A DNA stretch of 64,000 bases from Druceiella hillmani (Eukaryota > Arthropoda > Insecta > Lepidoptera > Hepialidae): the NCBI GenBank assembly GCA_039881145.1, contig JAYKKI010000040.1, positions 3,111,001 to 3,175,000 of the forward strand. The letters are read 5' to 3'. The position numbers were made by a program, and so were the translations under genes. The notes under the pieces are model-generated. The model had not been told where the DNA came from. It ran no database searches and worked only from the letters and a program-made list of their open reading frames with translations. Position 1 is the first letter of the stretch, and each line of letters opens with the position of its first letter. Below are positions 31,801 to 48,600 of the stretch, one piece after another.

Positions 31801-33593
31801 TCTATTTTTTTGTCTGCATTTAATTATCACGAAGTAATAGCCTGTATCCATGACCAGACCTTGATAGCTAAGAATATCCTTGATGTCACTGTCGTGGTTT
31901 CTGTCTACGTTTTATGTTTGCGTGTGAAAAAAATACTTCTTGGCAACGTTTTGCTGGTTACAAAATACAATAGTAATACGCTATTTTTATCGCACCAATT
32001 ACGTAGTCTCTATCTCCAATTGCTGATCGTAACATATACAAATAAGCAGACAGACGGACAGGTCAAATCTAAGAAATACCATTTGGTACTTTTCATTTTC
32101 TGCATAAGATCGAAGTCACTGATTACTATGTTTGAATATCGGCTTTTCTACGATTACCACGGAACACTAAAAAGCCGAAATTGAAACACGGTCAGTGATA
32201 TCCACCTTATCAAGAAAATAAAAACAGTACCGAATGATACTCTGAATCCGTTATTTAGATATCGATTTATGTAGACGTCATCGTGTATTAGTCGTTTTAC
32301 TTCGGAAACGTTATCACGAACACTTCATCATGCTTTTGTATTTTGGCACTGGTGATTTTAAGTTATTGTGAGGAGATTCTCAATTCGACGATATGTATAC
32401 GAATGTTAACCCACGTATCAACCCATGAATCGCATCAAACCAAGCACATGTCATAACAAGATTGTCCAAGGACCGTGGTGCTATTAAATAAATATTTGTA
32501 GACCCGAAGGTTACGCGTATAAAACCTATTACTACAAATAAGTTTACTGGTAAGCACACATGAAATCCAGGGAATAATATTAAATAATACATACATATAC
32601 TTTGGTATGGGACATCATTGCAAGAGATTGAAATCACTCTGGACCGATTTTTTGTTTATAAGAAGGCTTTTTTGTTACTTATAAAGTAATCCAATACATA
32701 CATTTAATTTTTTTTACATGTAATTATTTCTTCTAACCACTAAAAACACAAAAATTCAGTACGCTTCGTCTACCTGCTATCGTTAGAAAGAACTACTAAC
32801 ACTTCCTTTTCCATATTTGTTCGCAACGATATTAATAAGAGCACGGTTCGGTTTACTAGCTATATGTGAATATCGTTTCATATATGAGACCGCCAAAATA
32901 TTTCTTAAATATACACTTGACGTAAGTGGCCCATATTTCGTGATATTAATATTAATTTTAAATTTTCTCAATTTTGTTCTAGAAGTAGTCATAAATATTG
33001 GTCTATGATAAGTAATTAGAGTTATAAGTTAAATGTTTTTGTGCTGAGTATATTCTTTTATTATTTTCCTTGTAAATCTGTGTTTGCATCCCATTTCGTG
33101 ATAAATTCAGAAATGTCCTATTTTTCGTGAGTTCTTGTACCCTATTTTAAAATAGAATTAGAATGTGTTTTATGTGATATAGTTAACAAATAATGGAAGA
33201 TTACTATCTCATAATGAAATAGTAATCTATTAGTAATAAAAAAACATTTATCGAATCAGTTATTTATTATTATTGAAAAAAATTAATATATAAGTGCTGT
33301 TATAATTATAATTGTTGGGCAATCAAATTAAATCATAACAGTAAGAATATTAACAATATTTTCTTTTTAAACATAATATAAACAATAGAAATCTTACATA
33401 AAACCCCTATATCGGAAGTGGCATGAAATAAGGGACATTTGAAAAAAAAATTATCAGGCACGAGTGGAACTCGCACTAGGAGGATTCCATCATATTTACA
33501 AAAGTTTAATTTTTTATAACGAAAATATATTGCCTACTATGTCTTTGACATGCCTGAAAATATATTGCCTGCGACGTCTCTTCATATTTAAAA

Positions 33594-33660
<67 letters not shown>

Positions 33661-36600
33661 TATGTATATTTTTCCTTTACTTGTGTTGTAAGACTTTTCT
33701 TCTTGCCAAATTTTATGATACTGGGTCAATGGGAAGGACACTATGGGTCTTGATTTATTTGCGAGTGTCAAAAAATGCGACATAAGTGGCCGTATTTTGG
33801 ACGACATTTACTCAGAAGCTTGATTTTTAACAGCTCCAAGGAATCATACACCTAAATATTTGATAAATAGATATATAAATTTATGCCTCCACGCGTTCCT
33901 GAGGAAAAGGATCTTGACAGACAGACAGACAGACAATCAACGAATCGATCCTATAAGGATTCCATTTTTCCTCTTGAGGTACGGAACCGTAAAAACAATT
34001 GCACCCTGTTTCGTGGGTCAATTTATTGCGGTTTTATGGATTAATTAACATTACTTAAAATATATTTAAAATTATTTAATAATGTATACCAAAAAACATA
34101 AAAATGAATTTTATTGAAAGCTCTTATCTTTGTCTTTGTGTGAGTTCATATCTTCGTATTTGAGTGAGTCATCTTTGTCTTTGAGTGAGTTTTTTGTCTT
34201 TTGGAGTGAGTTCATGAAATCTGTTTTTTGACTTCGTGGCGACAAAAAACACGCACATCTCACACGACTGTTCATGGCTGACTAAAATTTGGAGCATTGT
34301 ATTGCGACAGATATTCGATCCAAAAGGTGTTTAGTTTATTTTCGTGATTCTTTAAATATGAGGAATTTTTATACTAATACTTTTCACGAAAATATTATTT
34401 AAATTATTTATTTTTTCGTCATAAACAAAAACTAACGGAATTATGCACTACCGAAAAATAAAGGCTACAATAATACACAATATCATTAATACCCATTCTA
34501 TAAATAATTGATAATTCTTTGTTTCCAACAACCATCATTATCCAAAATGATAAAAAGTAGATATTTATTTAAAAATAGTTGAGATTTTTATGTCAATAAT
34601 ATATCATTCCATTCTAATTAGAACGCATCTGCTGTTTACAACAAACACGAAGCGGAAGCTTCTAAGTACCTAGGAATAAAACCAATTAAAATTATTATTT
34701 ATTTAAGTAAATAATTCTTTAGCCTGTAATAAATTGACGTCAAGTACGCCGTAGTCGGTTGGATTAATCATAGCGTTACCAAACGCATACACCCAGTCAT
34801 CATCGACTATTCGTGATTTGCTAAATAACATCACGGAATCTCCTCTAACTTCACTCAATCTCATGTTCAAGCATCCGCACGTCTCGCTGTTGGCAGCCTC
34901 GATCTCGACCCACGTACCTTGAAACTCGATTAGCCAATTGTAATTAATATATGAAAGTTAATAAAACTGAAACAAACCGCTGAAACTCGCGATGTTGAAT
35001 AAACTATAATAAATTAAAGACATTTAAAAATATTAAAATACCATTTCGAAAATTTAAACAATAATAAAATTAATACCCCAGATAATTAAATCAAAATGTA
35101 AAATTAATTAAATGATATTAACAAATTATTAAGTATGATTAGCTATAAATGACCGATGAGAAAGCGATCACATTTTCAATTCAATCACATTCAAATTTTG
35201 GTAAAAATTGTTAAAAAAACGAATCGTGAAATGTTCAAAAAAGTATAGATTAGGACAATACAGAACACTGCTTGAAACAGTCTTTAAAGTATAGTTAGTA
35301 TTCTTCAAATATTTCTAAAAATAAATATGTACCATGTACACATAGAAATCAAAGCTAACAACATGGGAGTCCTCTATTAATTTATTAGACTGAAAATAAT
35401 GAGTAACAAATTTAATTTTTCAACTGGGTCCAACTTACGCTGGGTCGCTAGGTACCACCTAAAAGTAGATGTTAGTCGCGCAGGGTCGCTAGGTACCACC
35501 TAAAAGTAGATGTTAGTCATGCAGGGTCGCTAGGTACCATCTAAAAGTAGATGTTAGTCGCGCAGGCTCGCTAGGTAATACCTTAAAGTAGAAGTTAAGT
35601 AAATATTAAATTAATAACATCCAATGTTCTTTATTGATAGTTTTATTAATAGAACAATTTTAAATAAGTAAATGGAATAAATATTTAATCAATGTTAGTT
35701 ATAATTTGTTTAACCATGATATAGTTCATGTATTTTCTTTATGTCAACACCATATAAAATTTGACAGTGTTAAGAAACTTAACAATATCTTTTCTGTTGT
35801 TGCTCCTTGAACATATATGATATCAACTCCATTTTAGTTTGTGGAGCTAGAATATGACGTCGAAGCTATAATTATTCGAGTTATACGACGTTTCATCAGA
35901 CCAAAAAGTAAGGGCAGATTTTTCTTCTCGCTTATCTTTTATAAATAATATTGATATCTTCCTAAATACTATTATTTTTGTAGTGACTTCGCTATTGAAA
36001 TTATATATTACTATATTATGTGAAAAATGTGTCTCTCCTATAAACATCGATTGGAAAAAGAAGTGCTCCCCAATTGAGAAACACAATGGTTGCTATATCC
36101 ATACTGTGAACATTAACAATATTAATTGCCAAAATCGAAATAAATTAATATATCCTAAATTAGAATCCTCTCAATAATATCTCTTACATTCAAATAAAAC
36201 TAAAGTTAGTTTTTTTCAATATCACCAACCTGCCTCGAATAAGTCCTTGTGGAAACTGAACAATGAAATACACAAGAAAATGATCAAGAAATGGATTCAA
36301 ATTCCAGATGGAGTCAGTCATCAAACCCACAACACTTTCGTCAAGATAAATTAAATGAACGATTATAAAACTGCTTAAATTGTGGAACAAGAAATAATTT
36401 ATTTACACAAAATTTCATTCTATCTGACCTGAGAAAAAAGTTCATTCCTATATATTTCAATTGAAAATGTCATTGTTTTTCTAAAGACTTTAATTTGTTT
36501 GTTATGCGACATTTAGCTTTACTAATATATGAACCAATTATTGGAGTCCTTTTATAGATAGTAGTAACAGAAGTCTAAAATGCGTTCTGTTGCAAAGATG

Positions 36601-39600
36601 TCCAGCTCTGTACGTATTCCGTATACAACTACCCTAAAAGAAGAAAAAACACATAACAGTATCTTTAGCATAGAAAAAATCGTAATAACAAATGGGCAAT
36701 TGTGTAAAAGTATCGTAATAACAAATAGGTGATTGCGTAGATTTGAAAAGGGTACATTTTCTTTTGGCTCAATAAAATGGCTACTTCAAATACCGATAAT
36801 TTATGTGGCATGAGGACAATGGAAACTAATAATTATTGGTATAAAAATATGTGAGCATTGAGAAATGAACTAGTTATTGTGAAGATTATTAATGAAGGTA
36901 ATGAATATTTTGCTTACCCTTCCCACAAATTTCTAGTAAATTACATAAAAGTTAAAAGCAAACATCTGTTGATAAGCTAGAAACGGGCAATTAATTAAGG
37001 ACTAAAATTTGTCTAATATCTGGAAATCGTTTTTTCTCGTTGATAACAAATTTTCTCAAAAGCCATAAACCAGATAGCTATTCTCAGTTGCTTGAACGCG
37101 TGACTAATTCGCAAAACATGGGTATTCAAATTCATTATTTCAACTTTTATTTGGGATGATTCCGAAAAAACCTAGATGATTTTAGCGAGAAGCTGCGAAA
37201 ATTTTCTCTAAAATATACGCATGAATAAGTGTTATTAATGACGATGGAATATCCACTTAGTGGCAGATTACTGTTGAAGTTTATAAAGAGATCTACATCA
37301 AGTCTCATATTCAAGGAAATATTATAAGAGATCATTTTACAAAATTAAAAAAAAAACTTCTTTTAATATAAATAGATCTATAAATAGATCTGTAATTTTT
37401 ATAAATAAACATAAAACTCCGAGAGTAAAATGACTATTTTTTTCGCATCAGTAGCTTAGACATTTTAAAAAAATGTTATAAAATATGAAGAGAAAACGCA
37501 ATATTTGCCAACGCAGTAAATATTAGATAGGTTAAAATTTTTAAAAAATTAAACATTATTTTATGAAAAAAAAATAAAATGTTACATTTCAATACTAATT
37601 TTTATTTACACTTTTTTAAAATAGATACGAAATTAAACGTTTAATGAAATTACTTGTTTAACAATCTAATAAAGGAATTCTTCAAGAGAAATTATTGAAA
37701 GACCTTAGTCGGATAATAAAGGTGAAATACACGAATTTATCTAAGTTAGGAGGAAATCAAAATCTGTGGTACTAATCATGAGACGAAGGCTAAAACAACG
37801 TTTCTTTTTTTAAACTTGATAAATACTTTATACAAAGAGCCAAAATCTTTGATACTTCAAGACCTATGTTTGCCCCATATTTCAAAGTAAATACACTAAA
37901 AAGAAAATGACCGATAAGGCTAGAGAACTGGTAAGTTTTGTGGCATTGCTACCAAAAGATAGAAACTGATTTAATACCAATCATGGCGCAAGCAGATTAA
38001 GTCGGAGAAACAATTGCGCGCACACTTAAAAATACTTTACACACACACACACACGTGCACGCGCGCACATAAACGCGCACAAACGCACACACACCCACAG
38101 GTGCACCGCATACACGCGTGTACGCACACACGCATAGACAGACACGGTGAGACCCGTAAAAAACCCTAAAATATAAATTAGCTTGTTAAGCGTTAGTGAA
38201 ACTGACAGTACGAGGTTTCCGTATTCATGTTGCATCCCGTTTGGAATAAAAAAAAATCATTTTTATATTTTTGTTACATATATTATAAGACCAATTCTTA
38301 TCTCTGTAGCATTGCTACTTGATTCTAGCATAATAAGTGTTCAAATAAACGGAAAAATCTAATTTATATAGTACTTGTTTTCAAATTCAATTCAATTATT
38401 TCGAAATCGATCTCAAAATACCAAGTGTATAGAATAATTAAACTTCAAAATATGAAAAAAAACAATTTTTGGTATTTTTTACGAACCTTACTTTATTTAC
38501 CCTGTAAAGATGTATCCTAATTCAATATTAAATCCAACAAAAATTGGATATCTGCCCATATGACTACTCGTATATTATTATTTTATTATGAGCAATGGTA
38601 GACCCATGTCAGGAATAAAATTATTAATAAAAACAGTAACTACCTAGTTACTATTACACCTGTGCCTTCTTTTTAAATGGTGTCTATATACAGAATAATT
38701 TGGTCTAAAATAGTATAATAATGATAATAAATTCAGTAAAAAAATTACGATTTACTCTTGAAAATGCAAAATTATCAGTAATAGGATTTCTTATTTTAAT
38801 TAGTAAACAATTTTTGTATAAAAAAAATATCCAAGAACTATATCAAAAAAAATATTCATAATTTTATTAATAGAATAAGGTATTTAAAAAAAATATGTAA
38901 ATCACGTATTATTTTTAAGGACTTAGTAACTATTCAAATAATTCGAGATAGTAGATATGACAAAAAATGTTTGAAAATTTTAAGTACTCGTCCACAATTA
39001 AATGAAACTACTTGATGTACCATTATTTATATTTTATTTAAGTTCTTTATCACGACCTAGAATTCGTTGTATTACAACATTCTTTAGGTGGACAATTACC
39101 TTTGCTAATATCCCACCTGAAGATGTTGTAATACAACGAAACCTGGGTCGTGGTAAAGAACTTAAATAAAATAGATATAATGCTATATCAAGTAGTTCCA
39201 TTTAATTGTGAATAATGAATTTCTACAAAATTAACGCAAAATAAATTCAATATTGCAATTTTGTTCAATTTATTTATTGGTACCTATACCAAGTTTCACT
39301 TTAATTCCTTTTAAAGGTCAAGAAAATAAATTTTCTTTTTTTAATATATATTTTAGAGGTTAATAATGAAAATTTTTAGAAAATTAATTTTGTAATTTTG
39401 CCAAGTCGATAAGTTGTCAAAAAAATTAAGAATTTATTTACATTTTTAACAATCGGTTCCACCCTTCAACATATATAATCTCACGAATTAATTTTGCAAG
39501 AAAATTATACCTATGTTAATACCAATACGAACCTTTTCCATCCAGGGTCACTTTTCTTGGCCAGCCACAGTCTTTGTCAAAAGTATTCAGATCAGTAAAC

Positions 39601-42600
39601 TTTTTTTTTCAAATAGTCTAAATTTTTTTACAACTACTTTTTTAATCTTGCCTCTGATTCTTCAGAAACTGTCATATTGTGATTAAAAGAAAAGCAGTCG
39701 TGGCCGAGTGGTTAAGGCGTCTGACTCGAAATCAGATTCCCTCTGGGAGCGTAGGTTCGAATCCTACCGACTGCGACACATTATTTTTACTCGACTACGG
39801 CACGCCAAGGAAGGTATTCTGTTTATCAGTTTATGTATACATATATGTAGATTTGTCCAGATTTTTCTCCCGAGAACCGGAACGGATCATCTCATTTCTA
39901 TAAACGATTTGGATACCATTAGAAACTTCTTAACTTTCAAAAATGATTCATTGCCTTCATACTAAAATGAAAATGTAGTAAAAATTTGAATAAAATCTGT
40001 GATAAAGGATATCGACAAATAAAATTAAAAAATAACTGGCATGGGAACTGGAATGGTTTTCATTCGCCAAGTGGAATTATAAAGTACCAGAAAGAAACAT
40101 TTTCAAGGTTTAAATCGTGAAAAGTTTCGGTATCACTGCATGACATTGAATTGTTTTGTCCTATGATACTATGCACTAAGACGTAAATGGCAAAAATTAT
40201 TTTAAAATACGTAATAGTTTAAAATATAGAATCGATCCGAAAAAGATAATTTCAATTACTTATACACTTACGAATTAACACACTGTTTGAAATAGGAAGG
40301 AAAGTTATTTAAATACAGTATTTATACTGTATTTATTCATATGTATATAGTATGTACTTTTTGTTATTCGGCCATACTTTATTATGTATTCATTATAACT
40401 TTATTTATTAAAAAAATATAGAACGAACATGATTAACGAGATCAGCATATACACTCAATACCGACAAAAATAGCGATGCACTTTTCATAAATATATCATT
40501 TCTGCTTCTAAGTTTTTCAGTGTGGGGTTTGATGTGAGCTCACCGAGTAGCTCATAAAACTGAGAACTATTTTTCTTGAAAACCAGGATAATTCTTGCTT
40601 ATCTCTTTAAACTTAAGATACATAGGAAACGTCAATTTTTCTTTCAAAGAAACGGCTATTTGGAGAGGAAGAAGTCATATACCTCCATTGTCTCTAGTCA
40701 TTTTTCTTTTTGCAATTAAAAAAATATCCTACAAGAATTATGCTATTTCTGTCCATATATCCTGTATTTACCAAAAGCTAAAGAGAACGAAGCCGCGTGG
40801 TGAAAACTAGTTTATTTTGTAATGACTGGTGCAGGTCTATCTGAAATACTTACGATTTTGTATTTAATTAAATTTAAAACAATCTCTTAAATTTATGGAT
40901 TCCTCCTGTGATTAGGAATTAGAGGAGCAAAATATTTTTTTTTTTTTAAATAAAAATGTCAAATTTCATCTAAACGCAAGGAAAACCCTTAACAAATAGT
41001 ACAAGTACAAAGAAGAAAATCCCGATTCAGAAATTTAAAAACTAAAAAACCGAATTGGAAGAAAAAAATAAGCTATATGCTTTGACCTCAAGAAATCCAA
41101 TATATTTTCGAATCAAACTTTTAACATGAAATAAACCTAATGCAGAAAAAGTTATTTAATTATTCGAATTTGGTATTTTATTTTATTATTTTGAATTTAG
41201 CCCTTATTTCCCCTTTTTAAGCTACCGCACCTCAAAGAAAAAGAGGGAACCCTCATAAGCCACTCACTTGTCTATCTGTCCATCTGTCACGTACATTTTT
41301 CTCCAAACGAGGTACGAAAGTTGTTTGAGCCAGACTCGCTGTATGGCGGTATATTTCTAATGTGACTACGCTTTCTTATTGAATTCACATTTCTTCTGCA
41401 CATGCGACTAATTTAATATTCATATCCATTGTAATTTGCCTATTTAGCAAAATGTTTTAAATAACAAAAATTGAAATACTATGCTATTAAATTCATAGAA
41501 AATAAGGAGACAATTAATTTAATGACATGTGATGATGTATTTAATATACGTTAGATGATGTCCAGTTATTCTCGGTTACTTTCCTTACGGTTACTACGTT
41601 AGACTTTCCCCCTGAATCAGATATCTGAAAAAAGTATGAGCGGAAAATAAATGTTTTTAGATAATATCTAACTCGTGCACAGCCAATCAAAGAATGTGAG
41701 TACGACGAAAGTAGATAAGAATATAGACAAATCACGTAATGATGATAAATTTCAGTGTACCTGAGAAAGAGATAACAATCTAAGGAACCATGAAGATTGT
41801 TTAATCCATCAGGACAAGATACCATGTAAATATATAATAAAAAATTGGAAATCAGTTTCAAAAATGTTTCTTTGTTTTTCAGACAAATTGATGGCAAAAA
41901 TAATGACTTATAATTACTAAAGGGTATAATATTATTATTAGATTTATTTATTACTAACCGAAAGCACCCAATAAAGTCTGTTTCATAAATATGTAAATTT
42001 GCTTGGAAAAATAAAATTAGACCTGCTATAAATCTTACTTCATTTAATACAACCAAAACAATATCAATTAAAATATAACTGTAAAGCTCTTTAGCAAAGG
42101 AACTTAACCAACTTCAAGTAACTATCAAATAAAAAGCGCATTATAAAGTATTAAATAATGAAAATACGTGCACTTATTTGGAATTTTTGTACAATATCGT
42201 TTCTATACATAATTAAATTTGCAAAACAGTGCTACTGCTAGGGATTTTTGGAATCGATATCAAATTTACCCTTCTATTTCTCTCTCGCATACATGCACAC
42301 TCAAACCCACGAATGAGTGATACATTTCACTTGGCGCCGACTACATTTCACAGCATTCGTGCTGTTCATTTTTTTGTGGGGTACCTTCAATTTTCATGGT
42401 CAAATTCCAATCAAATTTTCATGGAATTAAACTGCAGGTACACCCATCCAAAAGAAATGATAATAATTTAATTGGTTATAAAATCAAAAGGAAAACAGAA
42501 TTATTTAATAAATGCCGGAGATATAAGTTAACATAAACCAAAAAGAGTGTAGTGTAATTAACAACTTCTTCCGTTTTTAAATTAAGTTAAAACAGTCGTT

Positions 42601-45600
42601 TGTGCAACAGTTATTAAGTAAAGATTCCCTGCTACATGTACGTATATATTTCATTTAACATAAATAAATATTTTGATTGAATATTTTATTAAACACATTG
42701 TGGCCAAATCTTTATACGTTAATTATTTTTAAATTACTTAAGATTTGCGTAGTAATATAAGTATAGAAAAATACGAGTATGAGAAATCTCGTCAAAGTCT
42801 CCTAGTATCATCATCCACCCATATGTGTTTAGATATATTATTGTATTAACTAGTTGAAGATCCGTTAGCTTTTTTTTGCATTTTTGCTTTCAAACACTGG
42901 AATGTGTTTGGGAGCTGAATATTTTTGTAAAAAGATATTGGGTAATTGATACGGAAAATTTATTTTTCGGATTCTTCTCTGAAATATAAGAAGACAATCA
43001 TTTACAATTTTTTTTTCATCTGGACCTTTATTATAGAGTAATTATTTATTTTTCAATAACAATAACTCTTTATGAATTTTTACAAAATTTTCAGGTTTTT
43101 CTCGATAATTATTTAAGAGTTAAAAAATATGAGTTTTCTTCGTTCGTCAATGACTCCATCAAAAACGACCATAAGAAAATGTAAATTTAACACATAACTA
43201 CCATGTACAAAAAGCTTATATTGATTTTATCGATAATAGTTTTTTAAAATGTTTTCTTGAAAAGGTAATCCTTGAAGAAAGATGTATCAGATCTACAGGA
43301 TAAAAAAATTTATTAAGAGAAAATTCATTACTGAGTATGTATTATGGACTGGCTATACGTCGAAATACAGATTCATGAGAATATGTGCAAAGAAAAATAT
43401 GCTGCATTATACCATAAAATTTCAACGGATTAAAATCCTCAGCACGATAGATATTCCGTAGGAGCAAAAATCGAATGCCTCATTTACTCTTGAAATATAT
43501 ACTCATAAACCAGCTATGTTAATGCGAGTATTCGACGCTGTTCAAAAGATTTATAAAGATCTAAAGAGAGAAGATTTTCTCTGCTGCTAGGCAAAACTAT
43601 GTCACATTAGTTATGTTAAAGAAACAATTACTCCTTACTTTGAAAATTTTCACTTTATTAAAACCTCGAATTCCTCATTAGAATTTCTTCTGGCCTCCCA
43701 CATTTTAACATATATGAGTTTTTAATATCATTTAATGTATTACAGGAAAATCTATTTAATTACAGGAAAATCCTTCTAATGTTTTACTCCTGAAAACGCG
43801 ACATATGTTAAACCAAGAGAAGTTCTTTTTCTTCTATATCTACAACTGCTATATTTAATGTTAAACATTGCAACTTATGTAGGAATTGCGAAAGCTAATT
43901 GTAATAAAATTGTGTCATGTAACAATTAGTATTTCCACTTTTCCAAAATTTAATTATGGGCGGTATTGGAACACACCTACTGTTTTCATAGGTTGAATGA
44001 GAATGATTTTGAAACAGAACCATTATCACTCGTGGCATTTGATCGGAGGAACTATAATTTTCTTCTATAAATTACATTTTCAACATAACCTGAAGCTCCA
44101 TTTTAAATGGTCCAAGTCCGCCTAATTCGTCTGTACTCACTGATTTTGCTTTAAAATAGTCATTATTAGAAATTTTACAAATTCATCTATCTCGAAGGCC
44201 ACCTTTACCATCACAAGTGAATTCATTAATTAATCCAATCTAGGCCAAGGTAATACACGGAAACCATTATTTTCTTCCTGAATATTTAATACACTATTTA
44301 CTGCCTTTCGATTACATTGAAAAGTCACCGTTAGGGTCCAGATTCATAAACATTATCATACAATATATTTGGATTATCATCTTCGCAATTTAAATTAAAC
44401 GAAATATTCTGATTTTCTTAATACAATTTGTCGAAAAACACTTTCATTATCCGATAAACATTGTAAATTATTTTGATCAATAATAATATCACTACACCAA
44501 GAATTATTATTTTTAAGATATTTAATCGCAGCCTCAACATTATTACGGTTTACAATAAAATGTTTAAACCGTTTACCATCATTTTTTTCTAATAAATATA
44601 TATTTTGAAATAATATCAATAGAATGAAGGTAAAGAGGTAGTGAAATCTGTAATGTTCTGATAAAAATTTATGACTGGCCCACTATATTCAAGTTGATCA
44701 CCTTTCAGTCGACATACTGTAATAATCGAATGAAGTTTAGAATTGTTCTTCAAGAAATGTTATTTTTTTGTAAACATCAGGTTGTAATCCAAAATTCATA
44801 TTATTGTCTGTGGAAAATTTATTTATTTGACTTTTTATTTGAAATTTGTGACAAAGAGTACAAAGTCCATCTTGTTCAATATGTAAATAAAACCAACGAC
44901 GATGACATACATTGCAATGTGTCAATTCCATTTTTTTCTAAGCAGTTTCTAAATTAGCGGCATGTTAAAAAAATGAGTATTTTCAGGATAAGAATACAAT
45001 TCAGCATCTCGAGTTCTTTTCTGACGTTCTCTTGCATCAGAGGTCAAATGGTTACTGTCACTTTCTTTAAGACCAGTTAAATAAGTCTTCGTGGCATTTT
45101 GCTGTGACAATAATAAATCCAAAATTGTTAAAATTATTTCATTTTAGACGATGAAGGAAGTCTCAACAGCAGAAGCTAGTTAAATTTACCCTTACAATTT
45201 GTACTGTATGGTCAAAAAAATTCTTCCCATTAAAAATTAAGTGACAAATATTAATCTAACTTCTGATTTTAATATATACTATCTAATATAACCTATTCAC
45301 GTACATCCACAATTTTGTAATTCAGCGCTTTTCCATATCTTGTTTTATACGATTAATGTAGCTTATTTAACCTCCACAACTTTCTATCCATTCATTTACA
45401 ATATAAAACATTTACGTATCACGTTTCGACTTTGTTAGTAAACGCTCTTTCTTGAAATATTATACATCTATATGTCCTATTAATTCTGTAATTTCTAACA
45501 GATGGCGTTATTAACAGTATAGTTAATAAAATATTTACACATCACGTTTCGATTTTTTTATTAAACATTCCAGAAATGCATGCATCCTCTATTAATTCCG

Positions 45601-48600
45601 TAATTTGCTAACAGATGGCCCTAGTAAGCATATACTAGTACTACGCATCGTTGTACCGTTTTTTTTTTCTTAATTTATTACAATGTTTAAATACAAAAAT
45701 AATGTTAATAGATAACAAAACTAGATATGACTTTAAATTATTCTGTTCAATTTCAAATCTACGGGTTAGTACTACAAACTGTACGGGTTGTGGGATAGTG
45801 TTAGGGCTTGCTCCGCTCGCCCTAACTAATGTCACTGTGATTACACACACTAGGTATTATGAGTACATTTCAAATAAAGATTAACTTAGAATTGTATAAT
45901 TTTACCGTGAAAATCAATCAAAGTTGAGTTCAAGCCGCAAATCACTCAGCTTCAAAACAACGGACAAAAGCTCATTACATTGCTCAGAAAGAAGGCTGAA
46001 GAACAAAATGCATACTTGGAAGGGCAATTTTACGGTGCTGGGATAGCAGAGTAAAAATTAAATAATTAGCGAGCCTATATTTTGAATATTTCATTTAGTA
46101 AATACGTCCTGAAACTTTAAACTCAGCTTCTTAGATAGATTATATTATATATCGAAGTACATACCACTTTTATGATTGATAAACAATTACATTTGTAAAA
46201 AATAATTTAATGTCGATTTTTTAGTAATAAAAAGATAAAAATTAGAATTAATGCTATTTTGTAAATTTCAAAAATATTTAAAATCGTGAATACTTTCAGA
46301 GAAAAACTAATATAGATTAAAAAAAATTCTTATTCTAGGTGGCGTACGAAAGCTGATATCGAGTAAACCGTTTTCCTCCTAAAAAAACAGGTATCCAAGT
46401 GTAACGACGCCATTTTGTACTGTGAAAACATATAAAATATATTTTTCCATACCCTATTAGATATATAATAAAATATCAAGACATCATTTTGATTCATTGT
46501 TTAATAATTGAGAAAAAAATTCTCAAAATGCTTCATTTTTTTGGGCGTCTGGGTAGCATAACCCCTCATAAATACATTTAAATGAAACTAATTAAAATTT
46601 ATAATATGTTTCCATTTTTAGACGAAAAAGACTTAACCCATTATTTTTTGATCAATTTCTTATTAATTTTATTTCATCAATTAGCCGACATTTTTAAAGC
46701 TCGAGAAACGGAAAAGTTTTTTAAAATTTTGAAATTAGAAGTAGCAAGAAAATTTCTATGTACATAAAGCTCTACTCATCCATATATTTACTTATACAGT
46801 TATGTGCACGTTTTATCTTTTTGACTGTTTAGACTAGACACACCTTTAAAGCCATTTCTATGCTCAATTCTTTTTTTTTAACAAAAACCAAAAGTTTTTA
46901 CGTTTCCCACTCTCCAGTCTATATTTTGAAAACGCCTAATCTTATAAAACAATATACGTAATGAAACTTAAAGGTAATTTTTTGTCTGTAGGTTTTTTTA
47001 AACCTCTAACGACTTGAGAGGCATAAGATGCGAGACATTTGCAAAATAAATTATTTTCATGAGTTCAATTCAACCAATATTTAGAACTACGCAAAAATTC
47101 AACTATCTTTCTTGACATTAATAAAATTGTAACAGAGTAAATTCTGTATATAAAAAATAGTTTAAAAAGAATGACTGATTTAGCATGTAGAATGACAGTA
47201 GAAGCCAGAAACTTTTTTAGAATTTTTGTCTGTATGAGTTATTTTGTGCGTTAATCACACTAAATCTACTGGACGGGTTTTGATGAAACTTGGTATGGTA
47301 ATATTTTATGACAAGAATTTTGAAATGAATATGAGAGAGTTCCGAAGTACAAGCGAGTGAAACCATGTGGATCACTCGTGTGAACTATACAGTTAGTAGA
47401 GAATAAAAATATTATTTATAAACAATTAATGAATGTATTATGTACCCTGAAATGTCTGTAAGTTTCTAGTTGGGTACGATATCTCGTAGTGCGAGATTTC
47501 CTCGTACTTAATACGTTTTTTATATAAAAGATAGTACCAGTGGAATGATTTCAGCAAATTAAATTATGTCAGTACTATCTGTGTTAAAATTCATACTTTG
47601 ATATGAAATATCATGTCAAGTGACAGCGTGTTATGGAAAATATACCGTACAGACGTACTGAAATTGTGGAAATAAAAATTGTAAGGAAAAGTTTTTTATA
47701 AGAAATACTTTCAGTGTGGCACTTACGTAAAGTGCCACAAATGTGCAATGTGGACGCCAAACACCAGTAAATGAGAAATAAAAAAGTAATAAACTTGTAA
47801 CAAATTTAATTAAAACGATATAAGGTACTTATTTTTAATATAAAAATGTGTCAAGAACTGCAACCAAGTGTTAAGCTAAACTCTTCCAACAAGAGAGCAA
47901 AATCGAAGCGACTGCCAAAACCCCTGAATTATCCTCTCACAAGCCTTCTCAGGCTGATCCATCAGATTAACTGTGTGTATATCGGCTGCCACTGCTGCAT
48001 TAATAGCGGTGACTGATCCTACATTAAGTTCGTTCCGTGATCAAGAGGGTGTAAAAAGATTTACTGAAAAATTTCATTCAATATCATTTAAAGTTTGTGA
48101 TTGCACTCCCCTTTTTAAAAGACACGACAGAATTTTTTTGACCTTGTTGTCAGACCGTAAAAAGATGACAAAAACTTAACATTGATAATGATTCGGACAC
48201 TAATTAGAACTAAAATTTAAATTTTGCTTTTCAATTCTCCCCGAAATTTTTTTAAATATCGAATCCCTTTATCAAATCTAAAACAGTTAAAAAGTTGATC
48301 AAAGTTTAAAGACGCTTGATATAATTTCAAATTTAAAAGAAACAGTTTTATACAAGTTTTGCAATTATCTTTTAAGTAATATTATACACATAAATGACTT
48401 TGTAATTGTTGTTGACCGTAAAATTAATCTGAATCTATTCCGACTAATTTTTATTATCATTAAATCATTTTTGCTACGTGCAAATTGCTTAATTCAGTTA
48501 TATCATTACTATTTGGTTATCAAATACAGAGTTTAAAAAGTTTGTTCAAGTATTATTTTGTTCAATCAATACCTATGAAGTATTTGGAATATTGCAATTC